Source: Nonomuraea fuscirosea
Lineage (GTDB): Bacteria > Actinomycetota > Actinomycetes > Streptosporangiales > Streptosporangiaceae
Reading direction: 5' to 3'
Length of the DNA stretch: 64,000 bases
Assembly (NCBI RefSeq): GCF_003001935.1
Contig: NZ_PVNG01000013.1
Coordinates: forward strand, 296,365-360,364
This document shows, one piece after another, positions 54,077 through 63,247 of this stretch. The translations under genes were made by a program, and so were the position numbers. Position 1 is the first letter of the stretch, and each line of letters starts with the position of its first letter. The notes beneath the pieces are model-generated. The model had not been told where the DNA came from, ran no database searches, and saw only the letters and a list, made by a program, of their open reading frames with translations.

Positions 54077-56326
54077 TCAGAGGGTGAGTTGGCTCAGGTG
54101 GGTGATCTCCCTCGCTGTGGTGGCCACTTCCATGCGGGCCAAGGGGTCCGCGTCGGCGAGGGTGCCGAAGGACAGCCGGGTGAGATCCTCGATGCGCCGG
54201 ATCGGGACCTGGTAGGTCTTGTAGGCGCCGTACGAGAACTCCGCGGGAGCGGCTTCCAGACCGTCGATGAGGTGGTCCTGGCTGAGCAGGTAGCCGGTGG
54301 CCGAGAGCTCGTCGTCGTGTTTCACCATCACCACGACCTTCCAGTACTGGCGGGGTAGCTGCACGCCCCGGTACGGGTCGTCGTCGGCCGCCAGGACCGG
54401 GCCGGTGAAGACAGTGACTTTCAGGTCGCGGGTGTCGGCGTTGTCCAGGATGTAGTCCTCCAGGCCGGCCCAGGTGGTCTGGTTCTGGTTGAAGTCCTTG
54501 TGCTGCGGGGTGCAGTTGGTGAAATGGAAGGTGTCGTCGTTGCCGGACTTGGCCACCGCGAGGCTGGCTCCCCAGGCGGGGTCCAGGCGGCGCACCAGGT
54601 GGCCCCGGTCGAGGGGGTTGTCGCGGTAGACGTCCTCGCCGGTCTGCTGGCTGTCGGGCAGGCGCGGGTCGAAGATCCAGCGGTCGGGGTCGCGGCGGAT
54701 GCGCAGGCTGGTCGGGCCGTCGATGTTGACCGCGGTGAAGAAGGCCAGCCGCCGTTGCCGGTTCATCACCACGCTGAAGTGGTGGTAGTTGAGCACGTAC
54801 GGCTGCCCGTCACCGGCGTGCGGGTCGAGTGCCGCCAGCGGGAGGAGATCGGGGTGCAGTGTGGGCAGCGCGACCCGATGCCCGCCTGGCAGGAAGTCCG
54901 GGTCGTAACCGCGGCGACCGGCATAGTCCGGATCTATCTGGATCGCCTCCGGCGCAGCCGCAGCCGGGCCGGCTGCAACCGCCGGGCCAGCCGCCGCCGC
55001 GGGACCGGCCGCCGCCGGGCTGGCCGCAACCGGGCTGGCCGCGGTGACCGGCCCGGCGAGGTGAAGAACGACGGGGGCCGTCAGCGTGAGCGTCAGCGGC
55101 ACCTGCCCGTCGGCCCACCGCCCCGCCACCGTCTCGGCCGGCCAAGTGCTCAAGCCGTCAGCCGAAAGAGCCATACCAGCCGGAGCAGGCGTAACCAGCG
55201 AAGCAGGCTGAACCGTCGAAGCGGGCGAAGGCGTCGATGCGGGCCCACCCATCGCAGCCGGCCCACCCATCGCAGCGGGCCCAACCGCCGAAACGGGCGC
55301 AGCCGTCGAAGCGGGCGCAGCCGTCGAAGCGGTCACGGCGGACAGAAGGGTGGTGCGTTCGGCGAACAACCGGTCGAGCAGAGCCCGCTGCTCCGGCGGA
55401 AACGACTGTCGGCGCAGGGCGCCCAGCAGCCGGCTGATCCGCACCCCTTCGTTGATGATCCCACCCAAAGCGTCGTGCTCAGGCGCGGGAACGGCGGCAT
55501 GATGCAACGCCACGATCTCCCACTGATCGTTGAAGACCGGCGAGCCGGAGGAGCCCGGCTCGGTGTCGGTCTGGTAGTGCAGGAACGACTCCAGGATGTC
55601 GACGATCCGGTTCTCCCGCAGAGCGACCTGCTTCTTCTCCCCACCCGGATGCTGGATGATCGTGACGAAGTCGCCGACGATGGCCTTGCCCTCCGGAGCC
55701 ACCAGCCGGTTGAACCCGAACCTGGCCAGTTCCCCCGTGGCGTCCTTCACCGCCACCAGCGCGAAGTCCAGCTCCCGGTCGGCGAAGAAGAACCGGCCCG
55801 GATCCAGGAAGAAGGCGCGCAGCGGCAGCGGGGTGCCGTCGATGCCGTCCTGGTAGTCGAACTCGACGCTGCTGCGGCCGGCCGTGCCGGCGTCACCGAG
55901 CACGTGGTGGTTGGTGAGCAGCAGCTCCGGGCAGACCAGCGATCCGGTGCCGTAACCGGCCAGCCGCCCGTGCGCGTCACGTACGACCACCCGCCCGACC
56001 GCTCGCGCCGCCGCCGCTCCGCCTTCCAGGTAGCCGACGGGAAGCAGGTCGTTGGTCTGGATGATCCGCTCCAGCACCGCCACCGCCGCTGTCACGGCCG
56101 CCGGGTCCGCGGCGGCGAGCGACACGGGATCGATCGGGTGGATGTCGCGGTAGTGGTGGCTGAGCCGATCGATGCGGGTGGCCACCCGTACCGGCTCATC
56201 GGCCCGGACGATCCCGCCCGGCTCGGCGAGCAGGGCGATCTGCCGCCGGCGCTGCTCGCTCCGGCCGGCCACCCGCGCCGCCGCGTCCTCCCGCACCCCG
56301 GCGGGCGCTTCGTCCATCACAACCAT
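54077..56326 (-). CDS. Trypsin-like protease fused to DNA/RNA non-specific (EndA/NUC1) endonuclease
   Basis: A 749-residue fusion with no visible signal peptide. The N-terminal part (~95-290) is a trypsin-fold peptidase with His in LLTNHHVLGD (~140), Asp in RELDFALVAV (~187) and Ser in EPGSSGSPVF (~260). A long Ala/Pro/Gly/Thr linker (~325-490) follows. The C-terminal domain (~510-749) is an EndA/NUC1 nuclease with the DRGH motif in PLDRGHLVRR and the metal-binding Asn in FTNCTPQHKDFNQ. All catalytic residues look intact. It may be a nuclease released or activated by its own protease. It stands alone between two hairpins, near the STAND gene pair. Role unknown: secretion, toxin or immune effector are all possible. 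Confidence 0.85.
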   Translation of the reverse strand: MVVMDEAPAGVREDAAARVAGRSEQRRRQIALLAEPGGIVRADEPVRVATRIDRLSHHYRDIHPIDPVSLAAADPAAVTAAVAVLERIIQTNDLLPVGYLEGGAAAARAVGRVVVRDAHGRLAGYGTGSLVCPELLLTNHHVLGDAGTAGRSSVEFDYQDGIDGTPLPLRAFFLDPGRFFFADRELDFALVAVKDATGELARFGFNRLVAPEGKAIVGDFVTIIQHPGGEKKQVALRENRIVDILESFLHYQTDTEPGSSGSPVFNDQWEIVALHHAAVPAPEHDALGGIINEGVRISRLLGALRRQSFPPEQRALLDRLFAERTTLLSAVTASTAAPASTAAPVSAVGPAAMGGPAAMGGPASTPSPASTVQPASLVTPAPAGMALSADGLSTWPAETVAGRWADGQVPLTLTLTAPVVLHLAGPVTAASPVAASPAAAGPAAAAGPAVAAGPAAAAPEAIQIDPDYAGRRGYDPDFLPGGHRVALPTLHPDLLPLAALDPHAGDGQPYVLNYHHFSVVMNRQRRLAFFTAVNIDGPTSLRIRRDPDRWIFDPRLPDSQQTGEDVYRDNPLDRGHLVRRLDPAWGASLAVAKSGNDDTFHFTNCTPQHKDFNQNQTTWAGLEDYILDNADTRDLKVTVFTGPVLAADDDPYRGVQLPRQYWKVVVMVKHDDELSATGYLLSQDHLIDGLEAAPAEFSYGAYKTYQVPIRRIEDLTRLSFGTLADADPLARMEVATTAREITHLSQLTL

Positions 56327-56482
56327 GCCCTGCCCCCGATCCCCGATGCCCGGCCGGCGCGTCGCCTTCCTGGCAGGGGGCGTTATGCCCTGACCAAGGT
56401 CATGAAAGTCTCCTCCAAAGCTCCTTGACCTGCATATTCACCCCTCCACCGCCCGAGAGGGCGTGGTGATCGGTTCTCGCGG

Positions 56483-56519
56483 GGTCGGTCGTGCCGGGCA
56501 TCTCCCGCCACGACCGACC
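56483..56519 (-). terminator. Hairpin after the FtsX-type permease gene
   Basis: GGTCGGTCGTG (56483-56493) pairs with CACGACCGACC (56509-56519), with a further GGG/CCC pairing inside the loop. It lies directly after the leftward stop at 56520. Confidence 0.7.
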
Positions 56520-58928
56520 TCACAGGTGGGCGAGGGCCTCCCGGACGGTGAGGCGGGAGGCGCGGGTGGCGGCGGCGTCGGTGGCCAGCGCCGCGCCGAG
56601 GAGGGCGAGCACGACCCAGATCACCGCCCCGGGGACCGAGATCCGGAACGGGACGGGCACGTTCATGAACAGGTTGCCCAGCCCGGCGCCCAGCAGCCAG
56701 GTGAGCGCGACCGCCGGCACGACCGCGGCCACGCACCCGGCGAGCGCCAGCAGGAGCCCCTCGGCGGCGACGATCCGGCGTACGGTCCGCGGCCGGGCCC
56801 CGATGGCGTGCATGATGCCGAACTCACGCGTCCGGTCGAGCACGTTGGCGCTCATCGTCGAGGCCAGGCCGATGACGCCGAGCACCCCCAGCGGGACGGC
56901 GATGCCCAGCAGGACCAGCAGCAACGGCCCCATGTGTCCCTCGCCGACGGCTTCGGCGCGGCTGACCGAGGCGGCCGACCGCACCGTGATCCCGGCGTCG
57001 GCCAGCGCCGTGCGGACGGCCGCCGCGACCGCGTCGCGCGTGCGCTCGTCGTGCCCGCCGGTGTAAACGCGCAGCCGGTCGACCTGCTGCGGCCGTCCCT
57101 GTGCGGCGGCCAGCCCTTCCGCGGTCACGTACACGTTGTCGCCGCCCCGCTCCTCGACGATGCCGGCCACCCGCCACGACGTGACCCGCCCCTCGATGAA
57201 CAGCCGCACGTCGTCCCCCGGCACGAGGGCCGGGACGGTCTTCTTCCTGACCGTCCGGCTGAGCACGATCGCGCCGCTCTCCCCCGGGTGCAGCGCACGG
57301 CCTTCGAGCAGCTTCGGGAACGTGGTGACGCCACGGGGCAGCGCGATCAGCGTGATGCGGCCGTGCCCCTGGTCGGGATAGGTCCAGGTGACGGGGAATC
57401 CTCGTGGCCCCGCCACCCCCACCGGCATGACGCCGAACCCTTCTGCGCGGGTGACGCCGGGTACCCGCCGGGCCGCCTCGACGGCGGCCTCCCTGGCGGC
57501 TGGGGCGGCCAGTTGCACGTCCACGTCCCACGTTCGCCGCGCCGCCTCCTCCCGGGTGATGGCGTCGACGCCGGCTTCGAGCGACATGCCGGCCACGAAC
57601 ACCGCGCCGGCCGCCGCCAGCAGCCCGGTCGAGAGCCAGAACCGGGCCGGTCGCCGCACCGTGTTACGCAGCGCCATGAGCAGCCCGCGGTCGAGGCGCG
57701 GCACGCGGCCGAGCCGCACCGCGAGACCACCCGGTTCCGACGCGGCCCCGTGGTGGTCGATCGCCGCACGTACGGTCGTCCGGCTGGCTCTGACCAGCGG
57801 CGGCAGCGCCATCAGGGGCGGCAGGCCGAGTCCCGCGACGAGGATCACCACGTACGCCCACCACGGCGCGGCCAGGCTCACCGGCCGGACGCCGAGCGTG
57901 GTCAGCAGCGTGCCGAGGAGCGTCCGGCCGATCCAGACGGCCGGCGCCGACGCGATCAGCGTGGCCGCCGCCGCGACCAGTGAGATCATGACGAGGTAGT
58001 GGCGCCCGACGGTGCCGGTCCGGGCGCCGATCGCCTTCATGATGCCGAGCTGCGGGATCTGCCGGGTGAACAGGGTGTTGAGCATGGTCGCCACCAGGAT
58101 CGTGCTGAGCAGCAGCGCCGCGGCCCCACCGGCCATCAGCGAAAGCAGCAGCACGTCGGCCTGCCACTGGTGCGGATGCGCGTACGGCTCGGGCACCTGG
58201 ATCTCGGCGACCCTCAACCCCTGCTCGCGCCGCAGCCAGTCACCGACCTCGGTGGCGACGGCCACCACGCGGTCGCGTGCCCGCCCTTCCGGGTCGGCGA
58301 CCTGCACTTTGACCTGATCGAACGGCAGCGCGACGGCCGTCGCCGAGACGTAGCCGCGGCCGCGCTGCTCCTGGGGCGAGGGGGCGAGGCCGGGGTCGTA
58401 CACGGTGCCGGCCACCCGCAGCCGTACCGGGCCGTCCGGTCCATGCACGGTGATCGAGTCACCGACAGCCACGCCGAGCAGCCGGAGGGAGTCCGTCCCG
58501 AGCAGGATCTCCCCGCCGGACGGCGGCCACCGTCCCCGCTGCCCGAGGTCGAACCGCACCATCCGCATCGGATCGTCCGCCGCCGCCACGAACACCTGCA
58601 GCGGGATGTCCAGCACGGTCCCGCCGACCTCGACCGCGCCCTCGAACTGGGTCCGCCCGGTCGCCTCCCGCACGCCCGGCCGGGTACGGGCCGCGGCGAG
58701 CACCGACGCCATCCGCTCGGGGGTGACGCCCCGGTCGAGCACGATGGTCGCCGAGGCCGGTTCAGTGCTCAGGTACGCGCCGCCGGTCTCCCTGCCGATG
58801 GCGGCCCAGGCGCACAGCATGCCCCCGAACACCGTCAGGCTGACCGCGATCGCCACCACCATCAGCACGAACCTGGACCAGCTCGCCCGCAGGTCACGGC
58901 GCAGCTTCACGCGTAACAGGGTGCTCAC
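56520..58928 (-). CDS. ABC transporter permease, FtsX/MacB family, two FtsX domains
   Basis: An 802-residue membrane protein of the lipoprotein/peptide-export type. An N-terminal helix (FVLMVVAIAVSLTVFGGM), an extracellular MacB-like domain (~60-240), an FtsX core of three helices (~250-370), then a second helix, extracellular domain and FtsX core (~430-802, ending with helices to VWVVLALLGAALATDA). It overlaps the ATPase gene by 4 bp (GTGA). With that ATPase it probably exports or extracts a hydrophobic compound, often an antibiotic or lipid. The divergent two-component system may sense that compound. Confidence 0.88.
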   Translation of the reverse strand: MSTLLRVKLRRDLRASWSRFVLMVVAIAVSLTVFGGMLCAWAAIGRETGGAYLSTEPASATIVLDRGVTPERMASVLAAARTRPGVREATGRTQFEGAVEVGGTVLDIPLQVFVAAADDPMRMVRFDLGQRGRWPPSGGEILLGTDSLRLLGVAVGDSITVHGPDGPVRLRVAGTVYDPGLAPSPQEQRGRGYVSATAVALPFDQVKVQVADPEGRARDRVVAVATEVGDWLRREQGLRVAEIQVPEPYAHPHQWQADVLLLSLMAGGAAALLLSTILVATMLNTLFTRQIPQLGIMKAIGARTGTVGRHYLVMISLVAAAATLIASAPAVWIGRTLLGTLLTTLGVRPVSLAAPWWAYVVILVAGLGLPPLMALPPLVRASRTTVRAAIDHHGAASEPGGLAVRLGRVPRLDRGLLMALRNTVRRPARFWLSTGLLAAAGAVFVAGMSLEAGVDAITREEAARRTWDVDVQLAAPAAREAAVEAARRVPGVTRAEGFGVMPVGVAGPRGFPVTWTYPDQGHGRITLIALPRGVTTFPKLLEGRALHPGESGAIVLSRTVRKKTVPALVPGDDVRLFIEGRVTSWRVAGIVEERGGDNVYVTAEGLAAAQGRPQQVDRLRVYTGGHDERTRDAVAAAVRTALADAGITVRSAASVSRAEAVGEGHMGPLLLVLLGIAVPLGVLGVIGLASTMSANVLDRTREFGIMHAIGARPRTVRRIVAAEGLLLALAGCVAAVVPAVALTWLLGAGLGNLFMNVPVPFRISVPGAVIWVVLALLGAALATDAAATRASRLTVREALAHL

Positions 58929-59608
58929 GCCGTCACTCCCTCGTCGGCGACCACGCGCCCGTCCACCAGGACGATCTCCCGGTCCACGACGGACCTGATG
59001 TCACGTTCGTGCGAGACCACCACGATCGTGCGTCCCTCGGCGTTGAGACCGGCGAACACGTCCAGGACGGCCCCGGCCGTGTGCGAGTCGAGGTTGCCCG
59101 TCGGCTCGTCGGCCAGCAGCAGCGGCGGATCGTTGGCCAGCGCGCGGGCGATGGCCGCGCGCTGCTGCTGGCCGCCGGACAGCGTGGACGGCAGCTTGCC
59201 GGCCTGGTCGCCGATGCCGACCCGGTCCAGCAGTTCGAGTGCCCGGTCGCGGCGCCGTACCGCCGGGATCGCGGCCGCGAAGTCCATCGGCAGCATCACG
59301 TTCTCGGCCACCGTCAGCGTGGGCAGGAGCTGGAAGAACTGGAACACCAGCCCGACGTTGCGTCCCCGCCACTCGGCCAGCGCCGACTCGGACAGCGCGC
59401 CGAGATCGGTCCCCGACACCCGCACCGTCCCCGCCGAGGGCCGGTCGATCCCGGCGAGCAGGTTGAGCAGCGTCGTCTTGCCGCTGCCCGACCGTCCCAC
59501 CACCGCGACGAACTCCCCCGCCCCGATCGACAGGCTGAGCCGATCGGCGGCGACCACCTCGCCCTCGCCCAGGGGATAAGCCTTCACCACGTCGGTGATC
59601 TCGATCAT
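58925..59608 (-). CDS. ABC transporter ATPase (MacB/LolD type)
   Basis: A 227-residue ATPase with Walker A VGRSGSGKTT, the signature LSGGQQQRAAIARAL and Walker B LLLADEPTGNLD. The ATG at 59608 (MIEITDVVKAYPL) follows AAGGGAG; the open frame extends upstream but encodes no family sequence. It is coupled by 4 bp overlaps to the small gene before it and to the permease after it, so the three form one unit. Confidence 0.92.
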   Translation of the reverse strand: MIEITDVVKAYPLGEGEVVAADRLSLSIGAGEFVAVVGRSGSGKTTLLNLLAGIDRPSAGTVRVSGTDLGALSESALAEWRGRNVGLVFQFFQLLPTLTVAENVMLPMDFAAAIPAVRRRDRALELLDRVGIGDQAGKLPSTLSGGQQQRAAIARALANDPPLLLADEPTGNLDSHTAGAVLDVFAGLNAEGRTIVVVSHERDIRSVVDREIVLVDGRVVADEGVTA

Positions 59609-59784
59609 TCGTGAGCTCCCTTCGGCGCACCGGCAGGTGACGCGCTGCCGCCGTGGTCGGGAATCCGATGGCTCAGGCCGCCACCGCCGATGAGCATTCC
59701 GGCGACGACCAGCAGGACCACGATGGCCGCCGCGATGCCGGCCACCCTCACCCAGCGGGCCGGGCCTTCGCCCGTTCCGGTCAT
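59605..59784 (-). CDS. Small single-helix membrane protein of the ABC/FtsX cassette
   Basis: A 59-residue protein with one membrane helix (VAGIAAAIVVLLVVAGMLIGGG) and a small, His/Gly/Ser-rich outer tail. It overlaps the ATPase start by 4 bp. The ATG at 59784 follows AAGGAG at 8 bp; a GTG three codons earlier is too close to that site. No known family is recognised, but small helix proteins often lie in such export cassettes and may stabilise or regulate them. Confidence 0.65.
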   Translation of the reverse strand: MTGTGEGPARWVRVAGIAAAIVVLLVVAGMLIGGGGLSHRIPDHGGSASPAGAPKGAHE

Positions 59785-59954
59785 ACGCCCCACTCCTTCC
59801 GTACGCCGGTGTCATGACGGGCGATCACGCTACGAGCGCCGCGCACCAGGCCGAAACACCCCGCGAGCGGGTCTTCGGCCTCCCCGTTCCGTGGACGGCG
59901 ATCCCCTCGCAGGGGGACTCCCCTGGGGAGGTGCGGGGTTACGCTGGCCGTGCC

Positions 59955-61121
59955 ATGTCCTCGACGGCCATCGCCCGCTCGCGGGCCCTGCTCGACGCCG
60001 CTCTCGCGGCCGCCGTGTTCGCCGTGTCGCTGCTGCTGCTCGCCCACGACGGCCCCTTGGCGATCCGGCCGAACAGCCGCGGGCTCGATCCGTTCGGCAT
60101 CGTGCTCGTGGGCTGTGCCGCCGTGCCGTTCCTGCTCCGGCGGCGTTTCCCGCTGCTCGTCTACACGGTGGCGGCGGCGGTCAGCCTGGTCCTGGCCTGG
60201 TTCGGCTATCCGACCGGCCTGCTGCCCGGGCCCATCGCCGCCCTCTACCTGCTCGCCGCGAACGCGGGATGGACGCTGCGCAGCGCCGCCGTGACCGCCG
60301 GACTGCTGCTCGCCTACCTCGGCGCCTCCGCCGCGGGCACCTTCCCGGTGATCGGGCTCGTGCACACCGCCCTGCCCTGGGCGGCGGCGTGGTTCGCCGG
60401 CGAACGGACCAGGCTGCGCCGCCAGCAACTGGCCGAGCTGCGGCAACGCGCCGTGGACGCCGAGCGCGAGGCCGAGGCCGAACGCCGGCGAGCGGTGCGG
60501 GAGGCCGAACGGGAGCGGCGGCTCGCCGTCGCTGAGGAACGGGCCCGGATCGCCCGCGACCTGCACGATTCGGCCGGCCACGCGATCAGCCTGATCGCCG
60601 TGCGCGCGGGCGCGGCCCGGCTGCGTCAGGACGGCGACGCGCGCGCCCTGGAGGCGATCGAGGAGCTGGCCAGGCAGACCGTCTCGGACATCGACCAGCT
60701 CGTCGGCTCCTTACGCGAGGACGACCAGGAACCTGCCACTCCGCCGGGGCTCGCCTCGCTCGACACGCTGATCGCCCACCACCGCACCGCCGGACTCCGC
60801 GTGGCGCTCGACGTCACCGGCCCGGCCAGGCCGCTCGGCGCGGCCGCCGACCAGGCCGCGTACCGCATCCTCCAGCAGGCCCTGGCCAACAGCGCCCGCC
60901 ACGGCACCGGTGACGCCCGCGTCGAGCTCGACCACACCGGCCCCGACTTCGCGCTCACCGTCACCAACCCCGTGCACGGCACACCTCGCCGGGCGAACGG
61001 CCACGGAGTGATCGGCATGCGAGAGCGAGCCGCCCTGGTCGGCGGAACCCTCGACGCCACCAGGCTGGAGGGCGCCTACCGCCTGCACGCCCGGCTCCCC
61101 TACGGAGGATCCCCGTCATGA
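59955..61121 (+). CDS. Two-component sensor histidine kinase (NarX/DesK-like)
   Basis: A 388-residue membrane kinase. Four to five helices (~20-150) with short loops precede a coiled-coil linker rich in Arg/Glu (~155-195), the HisKA_3 domain with the phospho-accepting His in RIARDLHDSAGH (~204) and a HATPase_c domain (~290-385, with the glycine-rich NGHGVIGMRER box). I place the start at the ATG at 59955: the membrane part begins there, and TACGCT (59940-59945) could be the -10 of a near-leaderless transcript. The frame is open to 59814. It overlaps the regulator gene by 4 bp and is divergent from the export cassette. Confidence 0.88.
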   Translation: MSSTAIARSRALLDAALAAAVFAVSLLLLAHDGPLAIRPNSRGLDPFGIVLVGCAAVPFLLRRRFPLLVYTVAAAVSLVLAWFGYPTGLLPGPIAALYLLAANAGWTLRSAAVTAGLLLAYLGASAAGTFPVIGLVHTALPWAAAWFAGERTRLRRQQLAELRQRAVDAEREAEAERRRAVREAERERRLAVAEERARIARDLHDSAGHAISLIAVRAGAARLRQDGDARALEAIEELARQTVSDIDQLVGSLREDDQEPATPPGLASLDTLIAHHRTAGLRVALDVTGPARPLGAAADQAAYRILQQALANSARHGTGDARVELDHTGPDFALTVTNPVHGTPRRANGHGVIGMRERAALVGGTLDATRLEGAYRLHARLPYGGSPS

Positions 61122-61774
61122 CCCGCGTACTGATCGCCGACGACGACCACCTCATGCGGGCCGGCCTGATCGAGCTGCTCACCGCCGACCCCGGCATCGA
61201 GATCACCGGCCAGGCCGCCACCGGCCGCGAAGCCGTCGAGCGGGCCGGCCGGCTCACCCCCGACGTCGTGCTCATGGACGTCCGCATGCCCGACCTGGAC
61301 GGCATCGCCGCCACCCGGCAGCTCTCGCGGACGGCGCCGGACGTGAAGATCCTCATCCTCACCACCTTCGAGCAGGACGACTACATCTTCGGCGCGCTGC
61401 GCGCCGGCGCGTCGGGCTTCCTGCTCAAGCGCGCCCGTCCGGAGGAGCTGATCGCCGCCGTGCACACCGTCGCCGCGGGAGACTCCCTCCTGTCCCCCTC
61501 GGTCACCCGGCGCGTGATCGACCGCCTGGCCCAGCAGCCCGTGCCCGACCTCGCCGGCCAGTCCCGGCTCAGCACTTTGACCGTACGGGAACGCGAGACA
61601 CTCGAACTGATCGCCAAGGGGCTGTCCAACCGCGAGATCGCGGCCGCCCTCGTCGTCGAGGAGTCGACGACCAGGACCCACGTGAAGCGCATCCTGATGA
61701 AACTCGGCCTCCGCGACCGCGTCCAGGCCGTGATCTTCGCCTACGAGAACGGCATCAACCACCCACGACCGTAA
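61118..61774 (+). CDS. NarL-family response regulator
   Basis: A 218-residue regulator paired with the kinase. The receiver domain has acidic residues D8-D10 and the phosphorylation site in VVLMDVRMPD (~D54); the conserved Lys is in FLLKRARPEEL. The LuxR HTH (~150-210) reads LTVRERETLELIAKGLSNREIAAAL. It likely controls the divergent ABC/FtsX cassette. Its stop overlaps that of the convergent TetR gene by 20 bp. It is related to the decayed regulator at 52256-52900. Confidence 0.93.
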   Translation: MTRVLIADDDHLMRAGLIELLTADPGIEITGQAATGREAVERAGRLTPDVVLMDVRMPDLDGIAATRQLSRTAPDVKILILTTFEQDDYIFGALRAGASGFLLKRARPEELIAAVHTVAAGDSLLSPSVTRRVIDRLAQQPVPDLAGQSRLSTLTVRERETLELIAKGLSNREIAAALVVEESTTRTHVKRILMKLGLRDRVQAVIFAYENGINHPRP

Positions 61775-62351
61775 CCGGGCCGGACCCCGCGCAACCGTCC
61801 GGCGGTAATGCGAGGCGCACGCCGGGAGTCACGGCCGCGCGGAAGGCGGCGTCCAGTTCGGCGGGCGAGGCGCTGGTCGCGCCGTCCACCCACGCCCGCA
61901 TCAGCCCCATGAACGCCCCCACCACGCAGACCACCAGCAGGTCGAGCTCGGCCGACGGACGGGCGCCCGCGGCGACCAGCTCGTTCCTGACGGCGGCGGC
62001 GAGCAGCTCCTCACCCCGGGCCTGCACCAGCCCGCCGCTTCGCCGGCCCAGCAGCGCCCGCACCAGCCGTTCCTGCTCGCGTACGTGCTCGAACATCGGC
62101 CGGCTGAACGCGAACAGTTCCCCCGTCTCCCCCGCCGCCGGCAGCCGATGGAGGAAGGCCAGCTCGTCGAGGTTGCTGAAGAGCACGTCCTGCTTGTCGG
62201 TGAAGTGCGCGTAGAAGGTGGAGCGGCCGACATCCGCGCGGGCGATGACGTCGGTGACCGTCACCGCGTCGTAGCCCTTCTCCAGAATCAGCTCCACCAG
62301 CGCCTGCTGAACGAGCCGCCGCGTGCGTCGCACCCTCCGGTCCCCGGACAC
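61755..62351 (-). CDS. TetR-family transcriptional regulator
   Basis: A 198-residue repressor. The HTH (~10-55) reads LVQQALVELILEKGYDAVTVTDVIARADVGRSTFYAHF, and the C-terminal ligand domain is all helix. I choose the GTG at 62351 after GAGGGCGAGAAA; the longer frame to 62561 covers the repeated operator region and the methyltransferase promoter. It is divergent from the methyltransferase and probably represses it and itself through the repeats at 62364-62476. Confidence 0.88.
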   Translation of the reverse strand: MSGDRRVRRTRRLVQQALVELILEKGYDAVTVTDVIARADVGRSTFYAHFTDKQDVLFSNLDELAFLHRLPAAGETGELFAFSRPMFEHVREQERLVRALLGRRSGGLVQARGEELLAAAVRNELVAAGARPSAELDLLVVCVVGAFMGLMRAWVDGATSASPAELDAAFRAAVTPGVRLALPPDGCAGSGPVTVVGG

Positions 62352-62363
62352 TTTCTCGCCCTC

Positions 62364-62476
62364 TGTTCGGTACGGCACACCACATCCGATCTGCTCGTTG
62401 ACCCGCGCTCGATGCCGAACGCATGCTTCATACCGAACACGCACGCCATCACGAACGCATGCTTCATACCGAACAC
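62364..62476. promoter_or_regulatory. Operator array: repeated TACCGAACA boxes between TetR and methyltransferase genes
   Basis: A 25 bp sequence occurs twice without change (62416-62440 and 62452-62476, 36 bp apart). Each copy ends in TACCGAACA, and the reverse complement TGTTCGGTA occurs at 62364-62372, with the palindrome GCATGC inside each 25-mer. This fits cooperative TetR binding. Confidence 0.72.
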
Positions 62477-62502
62477 ATCGTACGGAAACGGAGCGAACCA
62501 CC

Positions 62503-63153
62503 ATGGGACTCGGCAAGCTGCTGCACGGCCACCACGAACATGCCGACGAGGGCGGCACCATCGACCGGCCGCGCGCCTACGAAGCCTTCGCCACGATCGG
62601 TTTCCTCGGCGCCCGCCGCGCCACCTTCACCCGCCTGGCCACCGCCGCCCGCCCCCGAGCCGGCGACCGCGTCCTCGACGTCGGCTGCGGCACCGGCTAC
62701 CTCACCCGCATCTTCTCCCCCGTGGTCACGCCCACCGGCCACGTCACCGGCCTCGACCCGTCCCCGGCGATGATCGGCCACGCCACCGACCGGGCTCCCG
62801 CGAACTGCACCTACGTCGTCGGCGAGGGCCAGAACCTGCCGTTCCCGGACGGCTCGTTCGACCTGGTGGTCTCCAGCCTGGCCGTCCACCACATGCCCGC
62901 CGACGCCAGACCCGAGGCGCTGCGGCAGATGTTCCGCGTGCTGCGCCCGGGCGGACGCCTGCTCATCGTCGAGTTCCGCCCACCGGCCAACCCGCTCGCC
63001 CGGCGCATCATCGGCCTCCTCTCCGGCCCCGCCATGCGCCACGACCCCCAGGACCTGCTCGGCACCCTGATCCCCGACGCCGGCTTCCAGGTGGAAACCG
63101 AAGCCCACCTACCCCACCTGCTCTACTACGTCCGCGCAACCCGCCCCGAGTGA
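62503..63153 (+). CDS. SAM-dependent methyltransferase (class I)
   Basis: A 216-residue methyltransferase with the SAM motif RVLDVGCGTGYLTRIF (~55-70), the acidic tip GLDPSP, and the LPFPDGSFDLVVSSLAVHHM region typical of UbiE/Methyltransf_11 proteins. The ATG at 62503 (MGLGKLLHG) is chosen because the upstream open frame runs through the operator repeats. It is divergent from the TetR gene and probably its target. The methylated substrate is unknown; a small molecule is likely. Confidence 0.9.
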   Translation: MGLGKLLHGHHEHADEGGTIDRPRAYEAFATIGFLGARRATFTRLATAARPRAGDRVLDVGCGTGYLTRIFSPVVTPTGHVTGLDPSPAMIGHATDRAPANCTYVVGEGQNLPFPDGSFDLVVSSLAVHHMPADARPEALRQMFRVLRPGGRLLIVEFRPPANPLARRIIGLLSGPAMRHDPQDLLGTLIPDAGFQVETEAHLPHLLYYVRATRPE

Positions 63154-63247
63154 CCAACACCTGCACCTCCGGCAAAAACCCCATCCGCGTAACACGGGAC
63201 AGCGGCCAGAACCCAGCCCTCCCATCAACAGCACCCCACCTGCTCAG

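Noticed and set aside
62352..62561. Longer TetR protein starting at 62561
   Set aside because: The extension is translated repeat and promoter sequence; the HTH begins normally after the GTG at 62351.
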